From DASWJQ01 sp036397095 (GTDB lineage Bacteria; Chloroflexota; Anaerolineae; Anaerolineales; E44-bin32): 20,637 bases of DNA. How positions within the stretch are numbered: position 1 is the first letter of the stretch; each line of letters opens with the position of its first letter. This document shows, piece by piece, positions 1 through 7,433 of this stretch. A program made the translations under genes and the position numbers. The notes under the pieces are model-generated. The model saw nothing but the letters and a program-made list of their open reading frames with translations, was not told where the DNA came from and made no database searches. The stretch is from NCBI GenBank assembly GCA_036397095.1, contig DASWJQ010000047.1, positions 1 through 20,637 of the forward strand, read 5' to 3'.

Positions 1-130
1 TCCGGCTCTCAGTGGTGCGCGCTGGCCGTAAAGCAGCTCCTTCTCAGGATCGGGATTGGCTGCGGGAGGCTGTGTGGGGGCCGGAATGCAGGCAGCATGA
101 AACCAGGCAGTGCCCACAGCCCGGCGGGGG
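1..130. other. Left-edge segment with no recognised gene
   Basis: About 130 bases precede the glmS promoter. Plus-strand frame 1 stays open until a TAA at 133-135, and one minus-strand frame is open from a GTG at 115-117 to the window edge (39 codons). Neither has a clear ribosome-binding site or a recognisable product. The minus frame could be the 5' end of a divergent gene leaving the window, but nothing seen here confirms it. Confidence 0.4.
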
Positions 131-136
131 TATAAT
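131..136 (+). promoter_or_regulatory. -10 box of the glmS transcript
   Basis: A perfect TATAAT stands at 131-136. Transcription should start near 142-144, about 57 bases before the ribozyme cleavage site, so the whole ribozyme would be transcribed. No good -35 hexamer is visible 16-18 bases upstream. The call rests on the -10 match and its position ahead of the ribozyme and glmS. Confidence 0.55.
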
Positions 137-199
137 GGCTCGGCCAAGCTCAATCCGACGACCAAGGAGCTGCTATTCGAACCGTCGCAGGGGATCGGA

Positions 200-416
200 A
201 GCGCATGGCCCCGTGGTATGCGGGGTGACGAGGAGAGGGTTCCTCGCTGCAAGGCGAGGCTAACCGGGGCCCTAAAGATGTCGGGCGCCGGGAACATCGA
301 AAGATCAGCGGATGCCCTCCGGGCGGGCCACCGTCCGACCAAATCCCCTACCAATGACCGCTCTCACAATACCGAACCGGCGACGGTGCGGGCAATCGAG
401 AGCGGTGTGGCACCCA
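200..416 (+). ncRNA. glmS self-cleaving ribozyme (GlcN6P-responsive leader)
   Basis: Several landmarks of the glmS ribozyme appear in the right order immediately upstream of glmS. A200|GCGC at 201-204 is the expected cleavage site. P1 is CCCCG (209-213) with CGGGG (221-225). The conserved GACGAGG follows at 227-233. P2a is GAGGG (235-239) with CCCTC (315-319), and GCGGATGCC lies at 308-316. Stem P3 is ACCGCTCTC (357-365) with GAGAGCGGT (398-406), nine perfect pairs. Inside it ACCG-GCGA-CGGT (376-387) forms a GNRA-capped hairpin at the P4/P4.1 position. In known cases glucosamine-6-phosphate acts as the cofactor for self-cleavage, and the cleaved mRNA is degraded, giving feedback control of glmS. 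The region between the P2a strands is enlarged by two extra hairpins (242-259 and 264-291), so the RNA is longer than the usual roughly 150-170 nt. The 3' limit is approximate. Confidence 0.9.
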
Positions 417-449
417 GACGAACGACAACTTTCCGACCTGGAGGCTTCC

Positions 450-2294
450 ATGTGCGGCATCGTGGGCTACGTGGGCGCGCGCAATGCGACGCCCGTCATC
501 TTCAATGGTCTCAAACGGCTCGAGTATCGCGGCTATGACTCAGCCGGCCTGGCTGTCATCCAAAATGGCCGTATTGAAATCCGGCGCGACGCCGGCAAGC
601 TGGAGAACCTGGGCCGCCTGCTCGAGGTAGACCCGGTCACGGGCAGCATCGGCATCGGGCATACGCGTTGGGCGACGCATGGAGAACCCAACGCCCGCAA
701 CGCTCATCCGCACATCGGGGCGTCGGGGCAAGTGGTCGTAGTCCACAACGGTATCGTCGAGAACTTCGGCGTGCTCAAGGACGAACTGGAGGCGGAGGGT
801 GTCGAGTTCCAGTCCGACACCGACACCGAGATCATCGTTCAGTTGGTCGACCGCTACCTGGCGACGGGGTTGGACCTGGCGGAATCCGCCCGCCGTTCCA
901 TCTCCCAACTACATGGCGCGCATGGCATCGTCCTGCTGTCGTTGACCGAGCCGGACAAGATCGTGGCGGCGCGCGTTGGCAACGCCGGCGGGGTCGTGAT
1001 CGGGGCCGGCGACGAGGAGATGTTCGTCGCCTCCGACCTGCCGGCGATCCTGGAACACACGCGCCAGGCCGCTTTCCTCGAGCCGTCCCAAATGGCCGTA
1101 GTCACCCGAGACGGGGTTGAATTCCGCTCTCTGGCCGACGGCACCGCGCTGCCGGTCTCGTTCCAAACGATCTCGTGGGATCCAGTGGCGGCCGAAAAGG
1201 GCGAGTACAAGCACTTTATGCTCAAGGAGATCCACGAGCAGGTCCGATCGCTGACCGACACGATTGCTGGCCGCGTGGACTTCGAAGCCGGCGACGTGCT
1301 GCTCCCCCAGCTCGACCTGACCCCCGAGACTGCGCAGGACCTGCGCCGGATGGTAATTGTGGCCTGCGGCACGGCCGCCCACGCCGGCATGGTCGGGAAG
1401 GTGCTGATTGAGCGTCTGGCGGGGCTGCCTGTTGAGGTCGACATCGCCTCCGAATTCCGTTACCGGCAGCCGCTGGTCGACGAGCAGACCGTGGTGCTGG
1501 CCATCAGCCAATCGGGTGAGACGGCCGACACGCTGGCGGCGATGGTGGAGGCTCGCCAGCGCGGGGGCCGCCTGTGGTCGATTGTCAACGTCATTGGTTC
1601 GCAGGCGATGCGCATGGCCGAGGCCTCCATTGGGATGCAGGTTGGGCCCGAGATCAGCGTAGCCTCCACCAAAGCCTTCACTGCGCCGCTAGTCGACCTG
1701 TACTTGCTGGCGATCCTGCTGGGCAAACTGCGGGGGACGCTGCCAGAGCAGGACCGGCGCCAGGCGGTTGCCGACTTGCGCTTGCTGCCGGACCTGGTGG
1801 GCCGTTGCCTCGACCGCGAGCCCGAGGTCGAAGTGGTGGCCTGGGCACTGCGGGACGTTGACCACTGCCTTTATCTGGGACGGGGTATTCAGATGCCAAT
1901 CGCCTACGAGGGGGCGCTCAAGCTGAAGGAAATCTCCTACATCCACGCTGAGGCCTACCCGGCCGGCGAGATGAAGCACGGTCCGATCGCCTTGATCGAC
2001 GAGTCGATGCCGGTGATTGCTATCGCCCCGGACGATCCATGGCGCGACAAGATGGTGAGTCAGGTGGAGCAGGCCAAGGCGCGCGGGGGTAAGGTCGTTG
2101 TGGTTGCCACCGAAGGTGACGAACAGCTGGCCGGCCTGGCCGACCACGTGCTGTGGTTGCCGCCATCTCCCTGGATGCTGGGACCGGTGCTGGCGACCAT
2201 CCCACTGCAGCTGCTGGCTTATCATATTGCCGTACTGCGTGGGGCCGATGTTGACCAACCGCGCAATCTGGCCAAGAGCGTGACGGTTGAGTAG
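450..2294 (+). CDS. glmS: Glutamine--fructose-6-phosphate aminotransferase (isomerizing)
   Basis: This enzyme makes glucosamine-6-phosphate from fructose-6-phosphate and glutamine, the first step towards UDP-GlcNAc and peptidoglycan; it is cytoplasmic. The protein is 614 residues, normal for the family. It starts MCGIVGYVGA, so Cys2 becomes the N-terminal nucleophile of the glutaminase domain after Met removal, followed by LEYRGYDSAG and HTRWATHG. Two SIS domains follow: the first has CGTAAHAG and AISQSGETADT, the second YLGRGIQMPIAYEGALKLKE and AEAYPAGEMKHGPIALID. The C-terminus DQPRNLAKSVTVE is typical. The ATG at 450 is chosen because Cys2 must follow the initiator and TGGAGG at 439-444 is a good ribosome-binding site; the longer open frame would begin inside the ribozyme. 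Expression is probably controlled by that ribozyme. Confidence 0.98.
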   Translation: MCGIVGYVGARNATPVIFNGLKRLEYRGYDSAGLAVIQNGRIEIRRDAGKLENLGRLLEVDPVTGSIGIGHTRWATHGEPNARNAHPHIGASGQVVVVHNGIVENFGVLKDELEAEGVEFQSDTDTEIIVQLVDRYLATGLDLAESARRSISQLHGAHGIVLLSLTEPDKIVAARVGNAGGVVIGAGDEEMFVASDLPAILEHTRQAAFLEPSQMAVVTRDGVEFRSLADGTALPVSFQTISWDPVAAEKGEYKHFMLKEIHEQVRSLTDTIAGRVDFEAGDVLLPQLDLTPETAQDLRRMVIVACGTAAHAGMVGKVLIERLAGLPVEVDIASEFRYRQPLVDEQTVVLAISQSGETADTLAAMVEARQRGGRLWSIVNVIGSQAMRMAEASIGMQVGPEISVASTKAFTAPLVDLYLLAILLGKLRGTLPEQDRRQAVADLRLLPDLVGRCLDREPEVEVVAWALRDVDHCLYLGRGIQMPIAYEGALKLKEISYIHAEAYPAGEMKHGPIALIDESMPVIAIAPDDPWRDKMVSQVEQAKARGGKVVVVATEGDEQLAGLADHVLWLPPSPWMLGPVLATIPLQLLAYHIAVLRGADVDQPRNLAKSVTVE

Positions 2295-2333
2295 GGTGGG
2301 CGCGCCGACCGACGGGGGCGTGGGCGCCAAGTA

Positions 2334-2354
2334 CCAGACACCAGGCACCAAGCC
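2334..2354 (+). repeat. Short degenerate heptad repeat (3 copies)
   Basis: CCAGACA, CCAGGCA and CCAAGCC follow one another directly in the glmS-to-CoA-binding gap. The run is only 21 bases and may be chance or a relic of a dispersed repeat. No function is suggested. Confidence 0.3.
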
Positions 2355-2457
2355 GAGGGCCAAGATATCCGGGCTCGTCATCGCGAGTCTTGGGGAGAGT
2401 CTGCGCGCTTAGCCTGCCCAAGCGCGTGGGTGGCAAAGCGGGAGCGCCATGCCTACG

Positions 2458-2481
2458 CCCCCTTTGACAAGCTCAGGGGGG
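2458..2481. repeat. REP-like palindrome with TTTGACAAGCTCAGG core
   Basis: A run of C (2458-2462), TTTGACAAGCTCA and a run of G (2476-2481) form an imperfect hairpin with a CAAGC loop. It closely resembles the C-run / TTCGACAAGCTCAGG / G-run palindromes that I recall as scattered through intergenic DNA of many bacteria. It has no T-tract, so an intrinsic terminator is unlikely. It lies in the 267-base gap between glmS and the CoA-binding gene. Confidence 0.5.
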
Positions 2482-2561
2482 CTCGGTTGGTGCAGGATGA
2501 CACATTCAGCTTAGGGTGGCTGCTTGGCTCAAGTAGGCTGCTACGGTAAGGTGAACCATCG

Positions 2562-2984
2562 ATGGATGACAAGGTAAAACGAATCCTACGTGAGACGAAG
2601 GTGATCGCCACCGTCGGCTTCTCGTCCTATCCGCACAAACCCAGCCATTACGTTCCGGCCTATATGCTGCGCCAGGGGTACCGGGTGATCCCGGTACATC
2701 CGCGCGCCGGGCAGATCTTGGGCCAGCAGGCCTATGCCAGTCTGGAAGATGTGCCAGAGCCGGTAGATTTGGTCCAGATCTTCCGCCCGTCGCACAAGGT
2801 ACGGCCGCACGTTGAGCAAGCCATTGCCATCGGGGCGCGCTTCGTCTGGATGCAAGCCGGGATTGCCGATCCCGAAGCGGCCCGTCTGGCCGAGCAGGCC
2901 GGCCTCGAGGTGGTGATGGACCGCTGCATGCTGGTCGACCATCGCCAGTGGAAGGCGGGCGGGGGCCAGCGAGCGCCAGACTAG
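2562..2984 (+). CDS. CoA-binding domain protein (YccU/COG1832 family)
   Basis: A 140-residue protein made of a single Rossmann-like CoA-binding domain (PF13380), the usual length for this family. KVIATVGFSSYPHKPSHYV near the N-terminus is the nucleotide-binding turn and first helix. GYRVIPVHPRAGQILGQ, VDLVQIFRPS, FVWMQAGI and VVMDRCMLVDHRQW match the conserved blocks. Relatives bind CoA or similar nucleotides, but their cellular role is poorly defined. The ATG at 2562 has AAGGTG about nine bases upstream. A weak promoter TTGGCT-17-TAAGGT (2524-2552) is possible. Its stop codon overlaps the stop of the convergent stress-protein gene (CTAG, 2981-2984). Confidence 0.9.
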   Translation: MDDKVKRILRETKVIATVGFSSYPHKPSHYVPAYMLRQGYRVIPVHPRAGQILGQQAYASLEDVPEPVDLVQIFRPSHKVRPHVEQAIAIGARFVWMQAGIADPEAARLAEQAGLEVVMDRCMLVDHRQWKAGGGQRAPD

Positions 2985-3844
2985 CTGGGCTCGGCGGCCG
3001 CCAGCGCCTTCTGCTGGTAGATAATCAGCGTTGAAATCGGCGTCTTAAGCAGCAGTTCGCCGGTTACATCGTCCAGCAAGACGTCGAGCCAGCGCGTGAG
3101 CGTTGGCTGACGATGCGATCCCACTACCAGCAGGTCGTACTGCCCCTGCTTGATCTCATCCAACACTTCGTCCACCACCAGCCCATGCCGCAGGATGGGC
3201 CGGATGTCGCCGGTCACGCCGGCGGCGCGTAAAGCGGCGATCGCCGCTTCAAAGTGTTCGCCTTCGTGTGTATGGCGCTCGATGGCCCCTTCGGCCGAAG
3301 CCTGTAGGTCTTCCTCGGGGCTGTCGGATCGAAGCGGTACCTGTGACATAACGTGAAGCAGACTGATTTCGGCGCCCGAACCAGCGGTTATCAGGCCCGC
3401 CAGGCGCACGGTTTCGGCCGAAGGCGTCTCGGCGGCTGAGCAAATCAGAATGCGGCGCAGCTTGTCGGGCACGTTGCGGGCGACCAACAGGTGCGCCGGC
3501 ACGTGTTTGGCCAATTCGCTCGTCGTCGAGCGGAAGCGCAGCCGGGGAGGGCGGCCATGATGCTCGCGGGCCACGATCACCAGGTCGTAATGTCCTTGCT
3601 CGGCTTCCTCCATAAACTGGCGATTGGCGTCGCCTCGCCGAATCACGGTGCGCACGTTGGAGGCGTCATCTTCGAGTGTGTGCTCGATCCGATCGGCCGA
3701 TTGCTCCAATTCGTCTTCTTGCTCTTGCCTGGGACTGACGGCGAAAATGGTGACCTCCCCGCCGCGCGCCACCCCCAGTTTTTCGAGCAGGACCGCCGCC
3801 TGTTCGGCGTCCTTTGAACCATCGGTGTACACAAGAACTCGCAT
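2981..3844 (-). CDS. Tandem universal stress protein (two Usp domains)
   Basis: A 287-residue cytoplasmic protein with two UspA-type domains in tandem. The first (about 1-125) begins MRVLVYTDGSKDAEQAAVLLEKLG and ends VPAHLLVARNVP; the second (about 129-280) begins LRRILICSAAETPSAETVRLAG and ends TPISTLIIYQQ. The classic ATP-binding signature G-2X-G-9X-G-S/T is not intact in either domain (AREHHGRPPRLRF and VVGSHRQPTLTRW lie in its place), so ATP binding is uncertain. The ATG is preceded by GGGAG, which overlaps the stop of the upstream membrane-protein gene; the gap is 9 bases. It is probably the last gene of the operon starting at 6993. Its role is likely stress response; the specific partner is unknown. 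Confidence 0.88.
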   Translation of the reverse strand: MRVLVYTDGSKDAEQAAVLLEKLGVARGGEVTIFAVSPRQEQEDELEQSADRIEHTLEDDASNVRTVIRRGDANRQFMEEAEQGHYDLVIVAREHHGRPPRLRFRSTTSELAKHVPAHLLVARNVPDKLRRILICSAAETPSAETVRLAGLITAGSGAEISLLHVMSQVPLRSDSPEEDLQASAEGAIERHTHEGEHFEAAIAALRAAGVTGDIRPILRHGLVVDEVLDEIKQGQYDLLVVGSHRQPTLTRWLDVLLDDVTGELLLKTPISTLIIYQQKALAAAEPS

Positions 3845-3853
3845 GTTCGCTCC

Positions 3854-4954
3854 CTAGAACAGTATCAAGAGTACCAAAGGCAACACCAGGGTTGCCGCCA
3901 GGTACACACCGAGCCTCAGCTTTCGCAGCAGGATCCACTCCGACACCTGAGAAAGCAGTCTCTCAAACAGGCGAAAACCGACCAGCAAGATCAGAAGTGA
4001 CACGGCCGCCACGCTCAGCATTTGGACGAGAACGACGGTCACCGCCGCAGGGTTGGCCAGCAACGCTGCCGCCACCAGTGTGTCAATGAAGGTGGTGATA
4101 TTGGCGCCCATGATGTAGGGAATAGCGTTTTCCTGCCGGATATAGCCGCGGGCCGACAGCGGTACCAGCAGCCCAAGGGAGACCGAGACGGACATGGTCA
4201 GGGCAGTCAGGGCGGCCCCCATGGCGAAGCTGACAATCGGCCGGTAAAGCAACCGGTTGACCCTGCCCAGGCTGGTTTGACCAAGGCCAAACTCCGGCAG
4301 GGCCTGGTCGAACAGCCAGAAGCTGCCCAGCATGAGACCAAAGCCCATCGGGAACAAGCCGGCGACCGGGATGATGGACGTCAACAGGGCCAATACGGGG
4401 TCCATCAATGCATCGACCGGGGAAGCAAGCCCATTGTTGGCGCTCAAGCCGAGCCCGCTGAAGACATTGGATGTCAGCAGGAAGAAGCCGAAGACAAGCG
4501 CCGGCAGGTAGATAGCCTGGGTCACGAGCAGTGACAGCAATCCAGCGCTGAGGCTGGTCTCGGACCGGCTCCCTCGCAGCGTATATACGAAGCCAACAAA
4601 GAGCACAATGTAGGAGGCGCCCAGCCGTGACCCGGCCACCATGGCGAAGGTCTCCGGGACGTCGAGCACGCCGGCGTCGAGAAAGGCCAGTGCAGTAGCC
4701 GCCACCGGCGAGCCAGACAGGATCACGGTGGCGAACAGCCAGCCGAAGCCGAGTGCCCCCCATGGACTGGTTACAGAGAATGTGTCCCGCACTACTCCTG
4801 CCAGCGGCCTGGCCCCTTCCTTGATCAGGATCAAGGAAACGGCGAACAAGAGGATGCTGATGAGGAAGAGCCACCAACGGGCAGGCTGGCCGCGCTGCTT
4901 GATGGCCCGCGCCGGGCTGGTCGGCAGCTCACCCAGGTCGCGACCCTTGCTCAC
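3854..4954 (-). CDS. Divergent Na/Pi-cotransporter-like membrane protein
   Basis: A 366-residue integral membrane protein with roughly eight to ten hydrophobic segments from residue 28 to the C-terminus. It shows the inverted-repeat plan of the Na/Pi-cotransporter family (PF02690). Repeat 1 has LSGSPVAATAL (79-89) followed by AGSRLGAS (107-114). Repeat 2 has TMSVSVSLGLLVPLSARG (253-270) followed by MGANITTFID (282-291). In known members these sites read QSSS and GANIGTT; here both glutamines are missing, so the substrate may not be phosphate. The start is GTG at 4952-4954, overlapping the TGA of the upstream gene as GTGA, with GGGGAAG upstream. A longer frame exists but would overlap the upstream gene by about 75 bases. 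It is translationally coupled to the DUF255 gene. No PhoU-like C-terminal domain is present. Confidence 0.7.
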   Translation of the reverse strand: MSKGRDLGELPTSPARAIKQRGQPARWWLFLISILLFAVSLILIKEGARPLAGVVRDTFSVTSPWGALGFGWLFATVILSGSPVAATALAFLDAGVLDVPETFAMVAGSRLGASYIVLFVGFVYTLRGSRSETSLSAGLLSLLVTQAIYLPALVFGFFLLTSNVFSGLGLSANNGLASPVDALMDPVLALLTSIIPVAGLFPMGFGLMLGSFWLFDQALPEFGLGQTSLGRVNRLLYRPIVSFAMGAALTALTMSVSVSLGLLVPLSARGYIRQENAIPYIMGANITTFIDTLVAAALLANPAAVTVVLVQMLSVAAVSLLILLVGFRLFERLLSQVSEWILLRKLRLGVYLAATLVLPLVLLILF

Positions 4955-6993
4955 GCTGCTTCCCCCAATTGGGTGGCGAGGGCGGGCGGATCGGTGACTG
5001 GCAGCTGGCAGGCAAATGCGTGGCACAAGTACGCGGTCGGCAAACCGTCCGTCTGGTGGCGATCGACCATGAGCGCCGGTTCCGAGGTGCCCTCAGGTCC
5101 GCCGGCGGAGACTAGAAAGGGTGTAAAGCGCTGGTGCGGCACTTGTGCTAGCTGCTTGAAGGCATCGCTGGCCGGGTCACCAACCAGGGCCAATTGGGGC
5201 TGTTGGCTTGCCAGGTATTTGGCCTCGAGGAGCCAGGCGGCGAAGGCTGTTGGATGCTCGGCCATCGGCGAAGCGAGATGAGCCAGGGCGGTCTCAGCAG
5301 GCGTTAGATAGCGACGTTCCCCGGTCAGGGCATGCACGCGCAGAAGCAAACGCACGGCCATCGCATTCCCGCTGGGGGTCGGGCTGTCCTGGAGCGATTT
5401 GGGCCTGGCGACCAGGCTTTCGTGGTCATCGGCCGTATCGAAGAAACCCCAGTCCGGATCTTTGTAGCGTCGGAGGATCTCATCGGCGCGATCAACGGCG
5501 GCCTGGTACCAGCGTTTGTCAAACGTGGTTTGGTAGAGCGCCAGGTAGCCAAGGCCAAGCGCCGCATGGTCTTCAAGGAACGCGTCAACGGCCGCTGTGC
5601 CTTCGCGCCAGACTCTCATTAGTCGCCCATCTACGTACAGATTGTGTTCGACGAAGTGCGCCAACGCTTCGGCGTGGTCCCGCCAGCTGATCTCGCCCGT
5701 TGCCTGCGCCCCCTGGCACAGGGCCTGGAGGAGCAGGCCATTCCAGGCCGTCACCACCTTGTCGTCAAGGCCTGGTCGGGGCCGGCCGGACCGGGCGCTG
5801 AACAGTGACTGGCGCACTCGCTGGAGTGCCTGGGAGGCCTGCTCGCCGGTCAGGTCGAGCCGGCTGGCCAGCGCTTGCGGGTCGGCGGCGCGACACAGGA
5901 CAGTGGCGCCCTCAAAGTTGCCTTGGGCCGTTATGCCGAAGGCGGCTTGGGCAAGTTCGACCAGTACCTTGTCATTCAGGACGGATGTGACTTCAGCGAT
6001 TGTCCAGACGTAGAACTTGCCTTCCTCACCTTCGGAATCGGCGTCGAGTGAGGCGTAGTAGCCACCAGCTTCGGCGCGCAATTCCCGGTTGAGGAAAGCA
6101 TAGGTCTCGTCAGCCACCTGGCGGAACAGCGGCTCGCCGGTCACCTGCCAGGCGTGCAGGTAGGACTGGAGCAGCAGGGCGTTGTCGTAAAGCATTTTTT
6201 CGAAATGTGGGACCTGCCACGCTCGATCGACGGCATAGCGGGCAAAACCGCCGCCCAACTGGTCGTAGATCCCCCCACTGGCCATCGCTCGCAGCGCGTG
6301 AATAGCCATATCCCGAGCCAGTTTGTCGCCGCTGGCGTAATGCTGGGCCAGCAGATAGTCAATCGCCGAGGCCTGGGGGAACTTGGGTGCTCCGCCCCAG
6401 CCGCCGGCGGTCCAATCATACGTCTGGTGCAGCCGCTGGCCGGCGTGTTCGGCCAGGTCGGATGGTAGACCATCGGCCGAGGCTTGCAGACCCTGGCTGC
6501 GTCCAATGTGTTCGGCCAGCCGCTGGCCAGAGGCGATCAGCTCCAGTCGGTCCTCGCGCCAACGGCCGGCAATCTCGGACAACAACTGGCGGAAGGAGGG
6601 CAGGCGGTGACGCGGTTCCGGCGGGAAGTAAGTGCCGCCAAAGAATGGTTCTCCATCCGGGGTGAGGAAAACAGACAAGGGCCAGCCACCCCCACCGGTA
6701 AGCGCCACAACAGCGTCCATGTAGATTGAATCGATGTCAGGTCGTTCTTCCCGATCCACCTTGATGCTGATGAAATGGGCATTCATCAAGGCGGCCGTTT
6801 CTGTGTCCTCGAAAGATTCGTGGGCCATTACGTGGCACCAGTGACATGCGGCGTAGCCGATGCTCAGGAAGATCGGCTTGTCCTGCTGACGGGCCGTCTC
6901 CAATGCCTCTGGACCCCACGGGTACCAGTCCACTGGATTGTCTGCGTGCTGCAGCAGATAGGGTGAGGTGGCTTGATTGAGGCGATTAGGCAC
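4951..6993 (-). CDS. DUF255/YyaL-type thioredoxin-domain protein (COG1331)
   Basis: A 680-residue protein of the YyaL / spermatogenesis-associated protein 20 family. An N-terminal thioredoxin-like domain (about 1-165) begins MPNRLNQATSPYLLQHADNP and carries C50-H-W-C53-HVM, then KVDREERPDID and GGGGWPLSVFLTPDG. The remainder is an (alpha/alpha) barrel-like region related to glycosidase and epimerase folds, with GGWGGAPKFPQ, HFEKMLYDNALLLQ, YASLDADSEGEEGKFYVWT and DDKVVTAWNGL. The family is widespread but its reaction is not established. The start is GTG at 6991-6993, matching the conserved N-terminus, with GAGGGG upstream. It is the first gene of an operon with the membrane protein and the stress protein. 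Length and motifs are normal. Confidence 0.93.
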   Translation of the reverse strand: MPNRLNQATSPYLLQHADNPVDWYPWGPEALETARQQDKPIFLSIGYAACHWCHVMAHESFEDTETAALMNAHFISIKVDREERPDIDSIYMDAVVALTGGGGWPLSVFLTPDGEPFFGGTYFPPEPRHRLPSFRQLLSEIAGRWREDRLELIASGQRLAEHIGRSQGLQASADGLPSDLAEHAGQRLHQTYDWTAGGWGGAPKFPQASAIDYLLAQHYASGDKLARDMAIHALRAMASGGIYDQLGGGFARYAVDRAWQVPHFEKMLYDNALLLQSYLHAWQVTGEPLFRQVADETYAFLNRELRAEAGGYYASLDADSEGEEGKFYVWTIAEVTSVLNDKVLVELAQAAFGITAQGNFEGATVLCRAADPQALASRLDLTGEQASQALQRVRQSLFSARSGRPRPGLDDKVVTAWNGLLLQALCQGAQATGEISWRDHAEALAHFVEHNLYVDGRLMRVWREGTAAVDAFLEDHAALGLGYLALYQTTFDKRWYQAAVDRADEILRRYKDPDWGFFDTADDHESLVARPKSLQDSPTPSGNAMAVRLLLRVHALTGERRYLTPAETALAHLASPMAEHPTAFAAWLLEAKYLASQQPQLALVGDPASDAFKQLAQVPHQRFTPFLVSAGGPEGTSEPALMVDRHQTDGLPTAYLCHAFACQLPVTDPPALATQLGEAA

Positions 6994-7027
6994 GCAGCTG
7001 GCCCCTCAGGGCTGCGAGAGGGGTGGG

Positions 7028-7036
7028 TGGTAGAAT
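7028..7036 (+). promoter_or_regulatory. Extended -10 box for the VanZ-like gene
   Basis: TGGTAGAAT at 7028-7036 fits the extended -10 form TGN-TANAAT. Initiation about seven bases after the box falls at 7043-7044, the A of an in-frame ATG, so the transcript would be leaderless. No good -35 is seen, as is common with extended -10 promoters. Confidence 0.55.
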
Positions 7037-7043
7037 GCGCCGG

Positions 7044-7433
7044 ATGTCTAGCAGATACGCATTCTTGCGCTGGTTGCCGGCGGTCGTGTTGATGGTTTCC
7101 ATCTTCACCCTGTCGTCCATTCCGGCCACAGGCTTGCCTTTCTTCGGGGACTATGACGTCTTGATCAAGAAGGCGGGCCATGCACTTGGCTACGCCTTGC
7201 TTGGCCTGGCGTATTACATCGCACTACCCCCGCGCCTGTCACGAGGCTATCGCTGGGCGCTGGGGCTGCTAATGGCGCTCTTGTTTGCCCTGAGCGACGA
7301 GTACCACCAATCGTTTGTTGATGGCCGGACCTCGAGCTTGCGCGATGTCTTGATCGATGGGGTTGGCGCGGCGGTCGCAGTCTCCATTGGCGCCGTCTAT
7401 TCTTCGAATTCCAGGTCGAAAGCTACCTCCTGA
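7044..7433 (+). CDS. VanZ-like family membrane protein
   Basis: A small membrane protein of 129 residues with the VanZ-like (PF04892) pattern: a first membrane helix WLPAVVLMVSIFTLSSIP, then KKAGHALGYALLGLAYYIAL, a third helix, and the signature DEYHQSFVDGRTSSLRDVLIDGVGA. VanZ in enterococci gives low-level teicoplanin resistance; the role of most homologues is unknown, so no resistance is claimed here. In-frame starts exist at 7023 (GTG), 7035 and 7044. The 7044 ATG is preferred because the likely transcript begins there; the 7035 ATG lies within the -10 box. The last 37 bases overlap antisense with the 3' end of scpA, so both C-termini are encoded by the same DNA. Confidence 0.85.
   Translation: MSSRYAFLRWLPAVVLMVSIFTLSSIPATGLPFFGDYDVLIKKAGHALGYALLGLAYYIALPPRLSRGYRWALGLLMALLFALSDEYHQSFVDGRTSSLRDVLIDGVGAAVAVSIGAVYSSNSRSKATS

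Noticed and set aside
75..125. CCGGAATGCAGGCAGC resembling the SRP RNA apical loop upstream of glmS
   Set aside because: The conserved SRP core is not reproduced and no supporting long helix was found; the likeness is superficial.
312..449. A 46-codon N-terminal extension of GlmS
   Set aside because: It would begin inside the ribozyme and would bury the essential Cys2; the ATG at 450 has a good ribosome-binding site.
2298..2328. GGCGC...GCGCC hairpin after glmS as a terminator
   Set aside because: Only five pairs, a long loop and no T-tract.
7044..7433. VanZ-like gene as a glycopeptide resistance determinant
   Set aside because: Most VanZ-like proteins have no link to resistance, and there are no other van genes nearby.
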